Shown here: positions 55,358-64,000 of the stretch, in pieces
Layout of the letters: each line of letters starts with the position of its first letter
Numbering within the stretch: position 1 is the stretch's first letter
Program-made: the position numbers and the translations under genes
Assembly (NCBI RefSeq): GCF_001687365.1
Contig: NZ_LGLV01000004.1
Coordinates: forward strand, 1-64,000
From: Pararhizobium polonicum
GTDB lineage: Bacteria > Pseudomonadota > Alphaproteobacteria > Rhizobiales > Rhizobiaceae
Direction: 5' to 3'
Length of the DNA stretch: 64,000 bases
Notes under the pieces: generated by a model
Told to the model about the DNA's origin: nothing
Seen by the model: the letters and a program-made list of their open reading frames with translations, nothing else
The model's database searches: none

Positions 55358-56842
55358 ATGCCCCCTACAGTTAACGTCAAATCCGTCACGAGCAATGTCG
55401 GTTGGAGCATTTTATCCAAGACAAGTACATTCGGGCTTAAATTTGTCACGGTGCCAATTCTGGCCCGCATCCTCACGCCGGAGGAGTTCGGCGCCGTCGC
55501 CGTGGCGCTCACCGTGGTGCAGTTTCTCGCCATGATCGGCGGGGCGGGCTTGACCTCGGCCCTGGTTATCCAGCGCGAGGAGGAGATGGAAACGGTTCAT
55601 TCCGTCTTCTGGGCAAATCTGGCGATTTCCTGCCTCATGGCCCTTGGACTTTTCATCTGGGCGGACTTTTTCGCCACGCTTCTGGGCGCGCCGGAAGCGG
55701 CTTACCTCTTGAAGATCATGAGCTTTCTCATTCCGCTCCAGCTCGGCGGCGACGTTGCCTATTCGCTGCTCGCCCGGCGTATGAACTTCAGCAAGGACGC
55801 CGTCTGGAGCATGATTTCCGAATCGCTCGGCGCCATCGTCGCCGTCGTTCTGGCGATTTTCGGATGGGGCGTCTGGGCCCTGATGGCACAGCTCTTCGTC
55901 TCCGCGCTGGTGCGGCTCTGCGGCCTTTATGCCGTTTCGCATTATATGCCCCGCTTCGTCTTCCACCCCAGGCGCGTTCTGGGCCTGAGCCGTTTCAGCC
56001 TGGGCATGATGGGTTCGGAAGTCGCCAACTTCATCACCTTCCAGTCGCCGATGGTGATCATCTCACGCTATCTCGGCCTTGCCGATGCCGGCGCCTATTC
56101 GGCCGCCAACCGGTTTGCCAGCATTCCCAACCAGGTCGTTCTGTCCGCCGTCATGGGTGTGCTGTTTCCGGCTTTCAGCGGTATGATGGACGACAAGGAG
56201 CGCCGTTCGCAGGCGCTGATGTTCAGCACGCAGGTGACCACGGTGCTTCTGGCGCCGATGATGTTCGGCCTGTGGGCGCTCGCCGAACCGTCCATGCGCG
56301 TTCTCTTCGGGCCACAATGGGCCTATGCCTGGCCGGTGCTGGGGCTGCTCGCGCTGTCCAAGGGCATCCTGACGCCTTGCAGCACCTTCATTCCCTATCT
56401 CAAGGGCGTGGGGCACGGCCGGGCGCTGTTCTGGTCTGCCATCATTCGCGCGGTCGCCACCTCAGCCGCGGTCGCCTATGGCGCAAGCAGCGGCAGGCTG
56501 ATCGATGCGATGATCTGGCTGTGCATCGTCAATGCCGTGACGCTGGTGGGTTATTCCTGGGCGGTCTTCAAGGCGGACGGGACGCCGTTCTTCAAGGGTC
56601 TCTATGTCAGCAGCCGGCCCATGCTGGTGGCACTGGCGATGGCGCTCGCCGTTCGGTACCTGCTCGATACGTTCGGCTCCCTCATGCCAAATCCGGTCCT
56701 GCAGATCCTCGCCGGCGCTGCCATTGGCGGGATACTCTATGCGGTGCTGGTGGTTCTGTCGGAAAGGCCGCTGCTGACGAAAATCTACCAGCTCGTCAAA
56801 AACAGGCGCGGCGGCACCAAAGCCGAAACCACGTCTGCGTGA
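55358..56842 (+). CDS. exoT: succinoglycan flippase/transport protein ExoT
   Basis: This is a Wzx-type polysaccharide flippase (494 residues) with about 12-14 membrane segments. The N-terminal part carries SNVGWSILSKTSTFGLKFVT and TPEEFGAVAVALTVVQFLAM, and a middle DAGAYSAANRFASIPNQVV typical of the family. ExoT moves the lipid-linked repeat across the inner membrane and helps form low-molecular-weight product. An AGGA site precedes the ATG. A 404-base gap separates it from exoH. Confidence 0.93.
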   Translation: MPPTVNVKSVTSNVGWSILSKTSTFGLKFVTVPILARILTPEEFGAVAVALTVVQFLAMIGGAGLTSALVIQREEEMETVHSVFWANLAISCLMALGLFIWADFFATLLGAPEAAYLLKIMSFLIPLQLGGDVAYSLLARRMNFSKDAVWSMISESLGAIVAVVLAIFGWGVWALMAQLFVSALVRLCGLYAVSHYMPRFVFHPRRVLGLSRFSLGMMGSEVANFITFQSPMVIISRYLGLADAGAYSAANRFASIPNQVVLSAVMGVLFPAFSGMMDDKERRSQALMFSTQVTTVLLAPMMFGLWALAEPSMRVLFGPQWAYAWPVLGLLALSKGILTPCSTFIPYLKGVGHGRALFWSAIIRAVATSAAVAYGASSGRLIDAMIWLCIVNAVTLVGYSWAVFKADGTPFFKGLYVSSRPMLVALAMALAVRYLLDTFGSLMPNPVLQILAGAAIGGILYAVLVVLSERPLLTKIYQLVKNRRGGTKAETTSA

Positions 56843-57246
56843 ACCACAAAAGAGCATATCCGCACGGTTGCGCAGACGCCTTATTTCGGCACAGGCTTAT
56901 ACATACCGGCACAGACGCATAAACCATGAGGTGCAAATCAGCACATTTCCAACATTAATTTTCACCCGTGAAAAACCGCCACCGGCGGGCTTCCATTGGA
57001 ATATTCGGATATGCTGCAACGCCCTGCCGTCATGCAATTTTCCGTGTTTTACCGTAAAATCGAACGCGAAAGCCAAGCGCCGGTTCGCCTCCATGTTTGC
57101 GTGCAATGCAGCATGACGGCGATTTTTTCTGCTGCAGCGCCATATTTTTCGAGATGAACTGCCCTATCTTCGAGATGCAGGTTCAAGTCTGCTCTGGTTG
57201 AAACGGTCGCTTCGGGGAGGGAGCGACCCAAACAGGGGATGTCGCC
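56843..57246. promoter_or_regulatory. exoT-exoH gap; no exoI; hairpin before exoH
   Basis: In S. meliloti a nuclease-like gene, exoI, lies between exoT and exoH. Here the gap of about 400 bases holds no frame that looks like a real protein. Just before the exoH ribosome-binding site, GGTCGCT (57205-57211) and AGCGACC (57222-57228) form a perfect seven-base stem around a G-rich loop that itself resembles a ribosome-binding site (GGGAGGG). The hairpin may affect exoH translation. Confidence 0.5.
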
Positions 57247-58392
57247 TTGGTTATCGACGCGAATATTTCATCGCGGATCAATCTGATGCGCATCGTGCTC
57301 ATCTCGGGGATTGTTTTCGTACACGTTCCTCATGACCCACAGACCAGCCCGTTTCTCGGCAACAACGGCTTCATCGACTGGATACGCGTTTTTCTGGGCG
57401 ATAGTCTTTTCCGCGTCGGCGTACCCTGCCTGAGCGCGATTTCAGGTTACCTCATGTTTCGCCGGGGAATCGATGCCTTCGATTACGGCAAGACGCTCCG
57501 CTCGAAGGCACGCACCGTTCTGCTGCCGTTCCTGATCTGGAACCTCTCTTTCCTGTTGCTCGTTGTCATCGCCCAAAGAAGCGGCATGGGCTTCGGATAC
57601 CTTCCCGACGCAATCCATGCGACGCCGCGCGAGTTGGCGACGCTGGCATTCGCGGTCGAATCCCTGCCGATCAACGTTCCGCTCTACTTCCTGCGCGATC
57701 TGCTGCTGTGCATCCTGCTGGCGCCGATCCTGGCCGCCCTGATCCGCCGCTATCCGCTGACAACGCTGACGGTGTTCTTCGTCTATGCGGTGTTCCCGAT
57801 CCACAACGGTCTTTTCCTGAAAAAATCGATCCTGTTCGGCTTCAGCTGCGGCATCTATGCGAGCCTTCACCGGATCAACATCCGGGCGCTCGATCCGCAT
57901 GCCGAGAAGATTGCCGTCCTGTCTCTGGCCGTGGCCGCCCTGCTGGCGACAGCGCTGTATTGGACAGGCCCTGAATACCCGGTCTGGATCGAAATGCTAC
58001 GCGGCCTGGCAGCGATTTGCGGCATTGTCGGCTCCTGGACAATCTCCGCAATCCTCATTCGCTCTCAGCTTGGGCGCCAGCTTTCCAAATCGGAAGGTCT
58101 CAGTTTCTGGATCTTCTGCGCCCATTATCCGCTGCTCATCGCGTTCTGGATGATCTGGAACCGGGCGGCAAATCCCGGGCTCTATCCGCTGTTCTATTTC
58201 TCGGCACCGATCCTCGCCCTTCTCATTCTCGTCGTCTCGGACAATCTCGCCAAGCGCCTGACACCGTGGCTGCATGCCATTTTGACCGGCAGCCGCGCAG
58301 GCGGTTCTGCGCTCAGGCGCTCGATGGACATTGAGGCAGGCCAGAAGGGTTGGTCCGATCCCCGTTCCCCAAAGGAAGAGGTGACACGATGA
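57247..58392 (+). CDS. exoH: succinoglycan succinyltransferase ExoH
   Basis: This is ExoH (381 residues), a membrane acyltransferase-3 protein (about ten membrane segments) that succinylates the repeat. The start of the family, SSRINLMRIVLISGIVFVHV with the catalytic-type His, is present. The start is probably TTG at 57247, preceded at seven bases by AGGGGA; no ATG is available in frame before residue 14. It overlaps exoK by four bases. In Sinorhizobium, succinylation makes the polymer cleavable by ExoK and ExsH and is needed for nodule invasion. Confidence 0.9.
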   Translation: MVIDANISSRINLMRIVLISGIVFVHVPHDPQTSPFLGNNGFIDWIRVFLGDSLFRVGVPCLSAISGYLMFRRGIDAFDYGKTLRSKARTVLLPFLIWNLSFLLLVVIAQRSGMGFGYLPDAIHATPRELATLAFAVESLPINVPLYFLRDLLLCILLAPILAALIRRYPLTTLTVFFVYAVFPIHNGLFLKKSILFGFSCGIYASLHRINIRALDPHAEKIAVLSLAVAALLATALYWTGPEYPVWIEMLRGLAAICGIVGSWTISAILIRSQLGRQLSKSEGLSFWIFCAHYPLLIAFWMIWNRAANPGLYPLFYFSAPILALLILVVSDNLAKRLTPWLHAILTGSRAGGSALRRSMDIEAGQKGWSDPRSPKEEVTR

Positions 58393-59183
58393 CACGATCG
58401 ATCGCAAAAACGCTCGCCGCACTGGCGGTTTTCTCCGCCGCTCTTTCCCCCTCCGCCTTCGCGCAGGAGACGAATCAGAAGACGAGCACAGGCACGTCCT
58501 TCGTCGAGAATTTCGACAGGATCGATAACGCGATCTGGTACATCTCGGACGGCTGGGACAATGGCGCCCATCAGAACTGCACCTGGTCGAAAAAACAGAT
58601 TTCCGTCGAAAACGGTGTGCTCGAACTGACCTTCGAGCAGCGCAAGACCGGCAAGCGTGACTATGCCTGCGGCGAGATCCAGACCCGCAAGCGCTTCGGT
58701 TACGGCACCTACGAGGCGCGCATCAAGACGGCCGAAGGCTCCGGGCTCAACTCCGCCTTCTTCACCTATATCGGCCCGACCGACAAGAAACCGCATGACG
58801 AGATCGACTTCGAGGTGCTGGGCAAGGATTCCGGCAAGGTCCAGGTCAACCAGTACATTTCCGCCAAGGGCGGCAACGAGAAACTGGTCGATGTCGCAGG
58901 CGGCGCGAATGCCGGCTTCAACGACTATGCCTTTGTCTGGGAACAGGGACGGCTGCGCTACTACGTCAACGGCAAGCTGGTGCAGGACGTGACCGATCCT
59001 GCGAAAATTCCCGTCAACGATCAGAAAATCTTCTTCAGCCTCTGGGGAACCGACACCTTGAGCGACTGGATGGGCAAGTTTCACTATCGGGGGCCGGCAA
59101 AGATGCAGATCGACCGCGTTGCCTTTACCGCGCCCGGCGAAAAATGCCTGTTTCCGGAATCGATCACCTGCACGCTCAACTGA
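58389..59183 (+). CDS. exoK: endo-1,3-1,4-beta-glycanase ExoK
   Basis: This is a secreted glycoside hydrolase family 16 enzyme (264 residues). The signal peptide ends SPSAFA (about residue 25). The catalytic motif is DEIDFE with Glu138 as nucleophile and Glu142 as acid/base, and the substrate cleft stretch RKRFGYGTYEARIK is present. ExoK cuts nascent succinoglycan to lower its molecular weight. The ATG at 58389 overlaps the exoH stop (ATGA). Confidence 0.94.
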   Translation: MTRSIAKTLAALAVFSAALSPSAFAQETNQKTSTGTSFVENFDRIDNAIWYISDGWDNGAHQNCTWSKKQISVENGVLELTFEQRKTGKRDYACGEIQTRKRFGYGTYEARIKTAEGSGLNSAFFTYIGPTDKKPHDEIDFEVLGKDSGKVQVNQYISAKGGNEKLVDVAGGANAGFNDYAFVWEQGRLRYYVNGKLVQDVTDPAKIPVNDQKIFFSLWGTDTLSDWMGKFHYRGPAKMQIDRVAFTAPGEKCLFPESITCTLN

Positions 59184-59271
59184 CGCATTTCGCAGTCGCA
59201 ACATGAATGTTGCGGCGCACAAAAAACTGAACTAAGCTTGGCATGGGCTAAGCGGAAAACGGGAAGTTTTC

Positions 59272-60471
59272 ATGCTGGATGTATTGTACCTGGCACATGA
59301 TGTGGCGGACCCGGCGATCAGGCGCAGGACCCTGACGCTCGAAGCGGGTGGTGCCAATGTGACGGTGGCGGGCTTCCGGCGCGGTGCAGACACAGTTGCC
59401 GAAAACGGCCTCATCGAACTCGGCGTCACCAGAGACGGACGGTTCGGCCAGCGGATCGCCGCTGTCGCCAAGGCGGTGATGCTCCTGCGTCATAAACTTC
59501 GCGGTGCCCGGAAACCCGGCATCATCATCGCCCGCAATCTCGAAATGCTCGCCCTTGCCAACAGGGCAAATGCGATTTTCGGTGGCGATGTTCCGATCGT
59601 CTACGAATGCCTGGATATTCACCGCCTCCTGCTGCGCAAGGATCTTGCCGGCCGGGGCCTTCGTGCCGCCGAACACTATCTGGGACGCAATGTCAGCCTG
59701 CTGGTCACCAGCTCGCCGGCTTTCATCGAGAACTATTTCCGGCCGGTCTCACGGTTGAAAGCGCCGGTGCTGCTTCTGGAAAACCAGGTGATCGATCTGA
59801 CGGACGGCGCGGCACTGCAAACCGCCCGGCCCCGTCCGCCGCAACCCGGTGAGCCCTGGAAGATCGGCTGGTTCGGCGCCTTGCGATGCAGCAAGTCGCT
59901 GAAGCTGCTGGCCGCATTCACCCGCGCGATGGACGGGAAATTCGAAATCGTGCTGCGCGGACGCCCCGCCTATTCGGAATTCGACGACTTTGACGGCTTC
60001 GTTGCAAACGAGCCGTTCATGCATTTTCACGGGGCCTACAAGAACCCCGAAGACCTTGCCCGGATCTATGACGAGGTGCAATTTTCCTGGGGCATCGACT
60101 TCTTCGAGGAAGGTCTGAATTCCAGCTGGCTGCTGCCGAACCGGCTTTACGAGGGATGCCGCTACAACGCCGTTCCAATCGCCATGCGGGGAACGGAAAC
60201 GGCGCGCTTTATCAGCGCCAAGCACATCGGCCTCGTGCTCGACCGTGCCGACAGCGCAGCGCTTGCCACACTCTTTGCCGGCATGACGCCGGAACGCTAC
60301 CTCGCGGAGTTCGGCAAGGTCGCTGCAACGGGATCGCAAAGCTGGGTCTTCGACCGGGCCGATTGCCAGCGGCTGGTCAACCGGCTCGCGGCGCTGCGCG
60401 CCAACGAAGCCCCTACCGCATCGATGCAAGAGCTTTCTCAAACACACAGCAACAAGGGTGGACTGCTATGA
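59272..60471 (+). CDS. exoL: succinoglycan glycosyltransferase ExoL
   Basis: This is a GT-B type glycosyltransferase (399 residues) in the place of ExoL, which in S. meliloti adds the third sugar, a glucose. Segments include EAGGANVTVAGFRRG, IIARNLEMLALANR, FGGDVPIVYECLDIHRLL and a late EEGLNSSWLLPNRLYEG. It lies 88 bases after exoK and overlaps exoA by four bases. Confidence 0.88.
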   Translation: MLDVLYLAHDVADPAIRRRTLTLEAGGANVTVAGFRRGADTVAENGLIELGVTRDGRFGQRIAAVAKAVMLLRHKLRGARKPGIIIARNLEMLALANRANAIFGGDVPIVYECLDIHRLLLRKDLAGRGLRAAEHYLGRNVSLLVTSSPAFIENYFRPVSRLKAPVLLLENQVIDLTDGAALQTARPRPPQPGEPWKIGWFGALRCSKSLKLLAAFTRAMDGKFEIVLRGRPAYSEFDDFDGFVANEPFMHFHGAYKNPEDLARIYDEVQFSWGIDFFEEGLNSSWLLPNRLYEGCRYNAVPIAMRGTETARFISAKHIGLVLDRADSAALATLFAGMTPERYLAEFGKVAATGSQSWVFDRADCQRLVNRLAALRANEAPTASMQELSQTHSNKGGLL

Positions 60472-61466
60472 CAGCCGATGATCTGACGCATGGCCGCAGC
60501 CTGATCGTTATTCCCTGCCTCAACGAGGCCAAATTTATCGAAGCCCTGATCGGCAAGCTTGCCGGCGCCATGCGGGATCTCGACGCCGATCTCGTCGTGG
60601 TCGACGGGGGAAGCACCGACGGCACGCGCGACATCGTCCAGCGGATCGCCGGCGTCAATCCGAAGGTTCGGCTGCTCGACAATCCGAAGAAAATCCAGAG
60701 CGCTGCTGTCAACCTCGCGGTCGACAAGCTCGGCGCGGACTACACCTATATGATCCGCATCGACGCGCATGGCGAATATCCGGCGGATTATTGCCAGCGC
60801 CTGATGGAAGACGCGATTGCGACCGGCGCCGATTCAGTCGTCGTCGCCATGCAGACCGTTGGCTTCAGCACCTTCCAGAAGGCCACGGCCTACGCGCAGA
60901 ACTCCAAGCTCGGCAATGGCGGTTCGAAACACCGCACCGGTGCTGTCGGCCACTGGGCCGATCATGGCCACCACGCGCTGATGCGGATTTCCGCCTTCCA
61001 GGCGATCGGCGGCTATGACGAAATGTTCAGCCACAATGAGGATGCCGAATTCGATTACCGCCTCAACAAGGCCGGCTACCGGATCTGGATGACCGACAAG
61101 ACGAGCATGATCTATTATCCGCGCAGCACAGCGGGCACGCTTTTCCGCCAGTATTTCGGTTATGGCCGCGGCCGGGCAAAGAATTTCATGAAACACCGCG
61201 CCATGCCGAGCATCCGGCAGATGCTGCCGCTGGCCGTCGCACCGGTCGCCATCGGTGCCTTGCTGGCGATCATCAATTGGGCCGCCGTCATTCCCTTTGG
61301 CCTGTGGGCCGTCGCCTGCCTTGGTTATGGCGTGTGGATGGCACTCGGCGAAAAGAATCCTTACGGGCCGCTCGCCGCCGTGTCCGCCATGGTGATGCAT
61401 TTCGCCTGGTCGGCCGGTTTCTGGCGCGAACTTCTCGATTTCCGCAATCGCCGGGTCGCCTCATGA
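60468..61466 (+). CDS. exoA: succinoglycan glycosyltransferase ExoA
   Basis: This is a family 2 glycosyltransferase (332 residues), ExoA, which adds the second sugar (glucose) in S. meliloti. It has SLIVIPCLNEAKFIEALIGK, LVVVDGGSTDGTRDIVQRI and the DAHGEYPADY acceptor region with a C-terminal pair of membrane helices (ALLAIINWAAVIPFGLWAVA). The ATG overlaps the exoL stop (ATGA); a long upstream frame was rejected. Confidence 0.92.
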   Translation: MTADDLTHGRSLIVIPCLNEAKFIEALIGKLAGAMRDLDADLVVVDGGSTDGTRDIVQRIAGVNPKVRLLDNPKKIQSAAVNLAVDKLGADYTYMIRIDAHGEYPADYCQRLMEDAIATGADSVVVAMQTVGFSTFQKATAYAQNSKLGNGGSKHRTGAVGHWADHGHHALMRISAFQAIGGYDEMFSHNEDAEFDYRLNKAGYRIWMTDKTSMIYYPRSTAGTLFRQYFGYGRGRAKNFMKHRAMPSIRQMLPLAVAPVAIGALLAIINWAAVIPFGLWAVACLGYGVWMALGEKNPYGPLAAVSAMVMHFAWSAGFWRELLDFRNRRVAS

Positions 61467-61474
61467 GGACAGAC

Positions 61475-62410
61475 ATGCACGGAAAAGAACATCACATCCG
61501 CATCGATATCGGCGTGTGCACCTATCGGCGGCCCGAGCTGGAGCAGACGCTGTGCTCGCTCGCAGTGATGGCTGTTCCCGAGGGGGCGCAAATCCGTATC
61601 ATCGTGGCTGACAACGATGATACGCCAAGTGCCGGGGGACGGGTGGATGCTTTGCGCACCCTGGTGCCGCACGAGATCGTCTATGTCCATTGCCCGTCTT
61701 CCAATATTTCGATCGCCCGCAATGCCTGCCTCGACAATGCCACGGGCGATTTCCTGGCGTTCATCGACGACGACGAGACGGCCAGCGAAGACTGGATCGT
61801 CCGGCTGATCGAAACGGCGGAAGCGACGAACGCGGATGTGGTGCTCGGCCCGGTCCAGGCCGTCTACGGCAAGGACGCGCCACGCTGGATGCGCCGGGGA
61901 GATTTTCACTCGACATTCCCGGTCTGGGTCGGCGACCGGATCATCACCGGTTACACCTGCAATGCACTTCTGCGCCTCGCTGCGCCGTCGCTTGCCGGAC
62001 GGCGCTTCAACCTGGCGCTCGGCCGCAGCGGCGGAGAGGATACAGAATTCTTCACGCATATGCACCGGATGGGCGGCAGAATAGCCTACGCTCCGGCCGC
62101 CTGGGTGCAGGAACCTGTGCCAGCCAAGCGCGCCGCCTTTTCATGGCTGGCCAAACGGAAATTTCGCTTCGGCCAGACCCATGGCCACCTGCTCGACGCG
62201 GGGGCTGGCCTCATGGGGAAAGTCCGCCAGCTGGCGCTTGCTTCCGCCAAGAGCGGTTTCTGTGCGCTGGCCAGCGTCCTCTTCCTTTTCTCTCCCGTTC
62301 GCCGCAACCAGTATGTCCTGCGGTCCTCGATGCATGCCGGCGTCGTCGTCGGGCTTCTGGGCGTGCGGGAAATCGAGCAGTACGGCGCAGCCGAGGCAAG
62401 GTCGTCCTGA
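61475..62410 (+). CDS. exoM: succinoglycan glycosyltransferase ExoM
   Basis: This is ExoM (311 residues), a family 2 glycosyltransferase that adds the fourth sugar (glucose) in S. meliloti. It shows IDIGVCTYRRPELEQTLCSL, IIVADNDDTPSAGGRV, the DxD-type FIDDDETASEDWIVRL, and RSGGEDTEFFTHMHRM, all close to the known ExoM sequence. The ATG at 61475 has GAGGA six bases upstream; another ATG lies 12 bases earlier. It overlaps exoO by one base. Confidence 0.95.
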   Translation: MHGKEHHIRIDIGVCTYRRPELEQTLCSLAVMAVPEGAQIRIIVADNDDTPSAGGRVDALRTLVPHEIVYVHCPSSNISIARNACLDNATGDFLAFIDDDETASEDWIVRLIETAEATNADVVLGPVQAVYGKDAPRWMRRGDFHSTFPVWVGDRIITGYTCNALLRLAAPSLAGRRFNLALGRSGGEDTEFFTHMHRMGGRIAYAPAAWVQEPVPAKRAAFSWLAKRKFRFGQTHGHLLDAGAGLMGKVRQLALASAKSGFCALASVLFLFSPVRRNQYVLRSSMHAGVVVGLLGVREIEQYGAAEARSS

Positions 62411-63429
62411 TGGAGCTGCATCCCCCCCAGGCAACATTCATCGTCGCCGCGTTCAAGGCGCAGGACACGATCGAGCGGGCTATCGACAGCGCGCTGGCGC
62501 AGACCGGCGTCAGCGTCGAGATTATCGTCATCGACGATTGCTCGCCGGATGATACCGCCGAGATCGTCGACGCCTATACCGATCCGCGCGTCCGGCTGAT
62601 TCGGCTGGAAAAGAACCGCGGGCCTGGCGGCGCGCGCAACGCAGGCCTTGCCGCCGCGCGTGGAGACTGGATCGTCATCCTCGATTCCGACGATGCGGTT
62701 TTCCCCGATCGCACCGCGCGAATGATCGCCCGGGCCAGGCAGGCAGGCGCGCAGATCGTCGTCGATAATGTCGACGTCATCTCGCTGAACGGCGAAACGA
62801 AGCGGATGTTCGAGGACGCGTCCCTGGCGGCTTTGAAAACGCTGACACTCCCGGCTTTCATCGGGTCGAACGTGCTGTTTCAGTCCGAACACAATTACGG
62901 CTACATGAAGCCGGTCTTCGAGCGCCGCTTTCTCGAAGAGCACAGCCTTCGTTTCGACGAGACCTTGCCGATCGGCGAGGATTACATGCTGCTGGCATCG
63001 GCCCTTGCAAAAGGTGGCCGCTGCGCCGTCGAGCCCAGTGCCGGTTACACCTATTACATAAGAACCGGCTCCATCTCGCGGGTGCTGAAGCTGCATCAGG
63101 TGGATGCGATGCTGGCCGCCGATGCCGAGTTTCTGAGAAATCACCGGCTGGACGCGGCATCGATGGCCGCCCAGAGCCGGCGTCACCGCAGCATCGAGGA
63201 CGCACGATCCTTCATCATCCTGGTCGATCAGATCAAGGCACGATCCCTTTCCGGCGCGGTCAGGACCGCGTGGAGAAATCCGGCGGCAATTCGTCATCTG
63301 CGGATGCCCATTGCCGTCAGACTGCGGCGCCTGATGGCGCCGTTCACGGCAATTCGCCCTTTCGGCACCCCGCCGAAAACGATGAATAGAACCACCCCGG
63401 GCAACAGTCCGCACAAAAGCAAAGGATAG
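62410..63429 (+). CDS. exoO: succinoglycan glycosyltransferase ExoO
   Basis: This is a family 2 glycosyltransferase (339 residues), ExoO, which adds the fifth sugar (glucose) in S. meliloti. The core [39 protein letters not shown] and DxD-type [12 protein letters not shown] are present, plus [18 protein letters not shown]. The ATG overlaps the exoM stop by one base (TGATG). It leads directly into exoN. Confidence 0.93.
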   Translation: MELHPPQATFIVAAFKAQDTIERAIDSALAQTGVSVEIIVIDDCSPDDTAEIVDAYTDPRVRLIRLEKNRGPGGARNAGLAAARGDWIVILDSDDAVFPDRTARMIARARQAGAQIVVDNVDVISLNGETKRMFEDASLAALKTLTLPAFIGSNVLFQSEHNYGYMKPVFERRFLEEHSLRFDETLPIGEDYMLLASALAKGGRCAVEPSAGYTYYIRTGSISRVLKLHQVDAMLAADAEFLRNHRLDAASMAAQSRRHRSIEDARSFIILVDQIKARSLSGAVRTAWRNPAAIRHLRMPIAVRLRRLMAPFTAIRPFGTPPKTMNRTTPGNSPHKSKG

Positions 63430-63433
63430 TTCT

Positions 63434-64000
63434 ATGGCTCCTATCAGACCCGTTCGCAAAGCCGTTATTCCCGTTGCCGGCAACGGCACGCGGTTTCTGC
63501 CCGCCACCAAAGTGATGCCGAAGGAAATGCTGACCATCGTCGACCGGCCCGTCGTGCAATATGCCGTCGAGGAAGCGATGCAGGCCGGCATCGAGCACAT
63601 CGTCTTCGTGACCGGCCGCAACAAGCAGGCGATCGAGGATCACTTTGACGATGTGCCGGAGCTGATTTCGTCGCTGACGCGATCGGGCAAGGATGCCCAG
63701 CTTTCCGAGCTGGCGCGCATGCTTCCGACAGCCGGCTCCGTCAGTTTCACACGCCAGCAGGCGCCGCTCGGTCTTGGCCATGCGGTCTGGTGCGCCCGCG
63801 ATCTGATCGGCGACGAGCCGTTCGCCCTGCTTCTGCCCGATATGATTTCCTATGGTGCGCGTGGCTGCATGGCCGGCCTGATGGATCTCTACAATGATGT
63901 CGGTGGCAATGTCGTCGCGGTCGAGCAATGCGCCCTTGAGGACACCTCGAAATACGGCATCGTCGGCATGGGCGAGAAAACCCGGCACGGGTTCGAAGTC
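63434..64000 (+). CDS. exoN: UTP-glucose-1-phosphate uridylyltransferase ExoN (cut by window edge)
   Basis: These are the first 189 residues of a UDP-glucose pyrophosphorylase, which makes UDP-glucose for succinoglycan. The nucleotide-binding motif [20 protein letters not shown] and [20 protein letters not shown] are diagnostic for GalU/ExoN. The remainder lies past the right edge. The ATG follows AAAGGATAG and is five bases after the exoO stop. In S. meliloti exoP lies beyond exoN; it is not in this window. Confidence 0.95.
   Translation, partial: MAPIRPVRKAVIPVAGNGTRFLPATKVMPKEMLTIVDRPVVQYAVEEAMQAGIEHIVFVTGRNKQAIEDHFDDVPELISSLTRSGKDAQLSELARMLPTAGSVSFTRQQAPLGLGHAVWCARDLIGDEPFALLLPDMISYGARGCMAGLMDLYNDVGGNVVAVEQCALEDTSKYGIVGMGEKTRHGFEV

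Noticed and set aside
56868-57116. 82-codon ORF in the exoT-exoH gap as a possible exoI remnant
   Set aside because: Starts without ribosome-binding site, rich in Arg, Cys and Phe with no nuclease-like motif; considered chance.
61690-63429. 579-codon frame that could be read as a fused glycosyltransferase
   Set aside because: The part before 62410 is out of frame with exoM and resembles no protein; only the exoO part from the ATG at 62410 is real.

Overview
The window looks like chromosomal DNA of a Rhizobiaceae bacterium (Rhizobium/Agrobacterium/Sinorhizobium relatives). The evidence is the gene order: a rhizobial fla/flg/fli cluster with visN-visR and motE, a che operon with cheS, cheD and cheT, a rhaRSTPQUK/rhaDI rhamnose locus, a eukaryote-type glutamine synthetase II, and an exo succinoglycan cluster in the Sinorhizobium meliloti order. 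No rRNA, tRNA, CRISPR array, transposase or phage gene was recognised.

Layout. (1) 1-17939: flagellar genes. Two flagellins (one cut by the left edge), fliP, fliL, flgH, motE, flgI, flgA, flgG, fliE, flgC, flgB, an unrecognised membrane protein, fliI, flgF and a DUF1217 protein lie on the minus strand. motA, fliM, fliN, fliG, flhB and an unrecognised gene run on the plus strand. visR and visN, the LuxR-type master regulators of rhizobial motility, follow on the minus strand. (2) 19626-30264: fliF and a che operon, transcribed right to left as icpA-like receptor, cheS, cheY1, cheA, cheW, cheR, cheB, cheY2, cheD, cheT, fliF. (3) 30985-41951: the L-rhamnose locus, with a DeoR regulator, sugar ABC transporter, mutarotase and kinase on one strand, and the aldolase/dehydrogenase fusion and isomerase on the other. 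The shared promoter holds four copies of a TGAYTGA heptamer. (4) 42172-47529: short genes (YeaQ-like membrane protein, YbaK-like deacylase, DUF930, DUF2735), glnII behind a sigma-54-type promoter, and a class III nucleotide cyclase. (5) 47543-64000: exoQ, exoF, exoY, exoX, exoU, exoV, exoW, exoT, exoH, exoK, exoL, exoA, exoM, exoO and the start of exoN. These cover succinoglycan priming, sugar addition, succinylation, flipping, polymerisation, export and trimming.

How they work together. VisN/VisR head the motility hierarchy. The che proteins set the activity of the MotA/FliG/FliM/FliN motor, with CheY1 as likely phosphate sink and CheS/CheT as likely helpers of signal termination. The exo cluster makes the acidic exopolysaccharide that is often regulated inversely to motility in this family. 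Motility and exo genes lie about 17 kb apart here, whereas in S. meliloti and A. tumefaciens they are on different replicons.

No wholly new multi-gene system is evident. The points most worth following are the unrecognised genes inside the flagellar cluster, the globin-like receptor with a Glu at the predicted haem-ligand position and no conventional start codon, the RhaR operator cluster, a perfect 12-bp-arm palindrome between glnII and DUF2735, structured leaders before exoH and exoX, and several very small membrane-protein ORFs.
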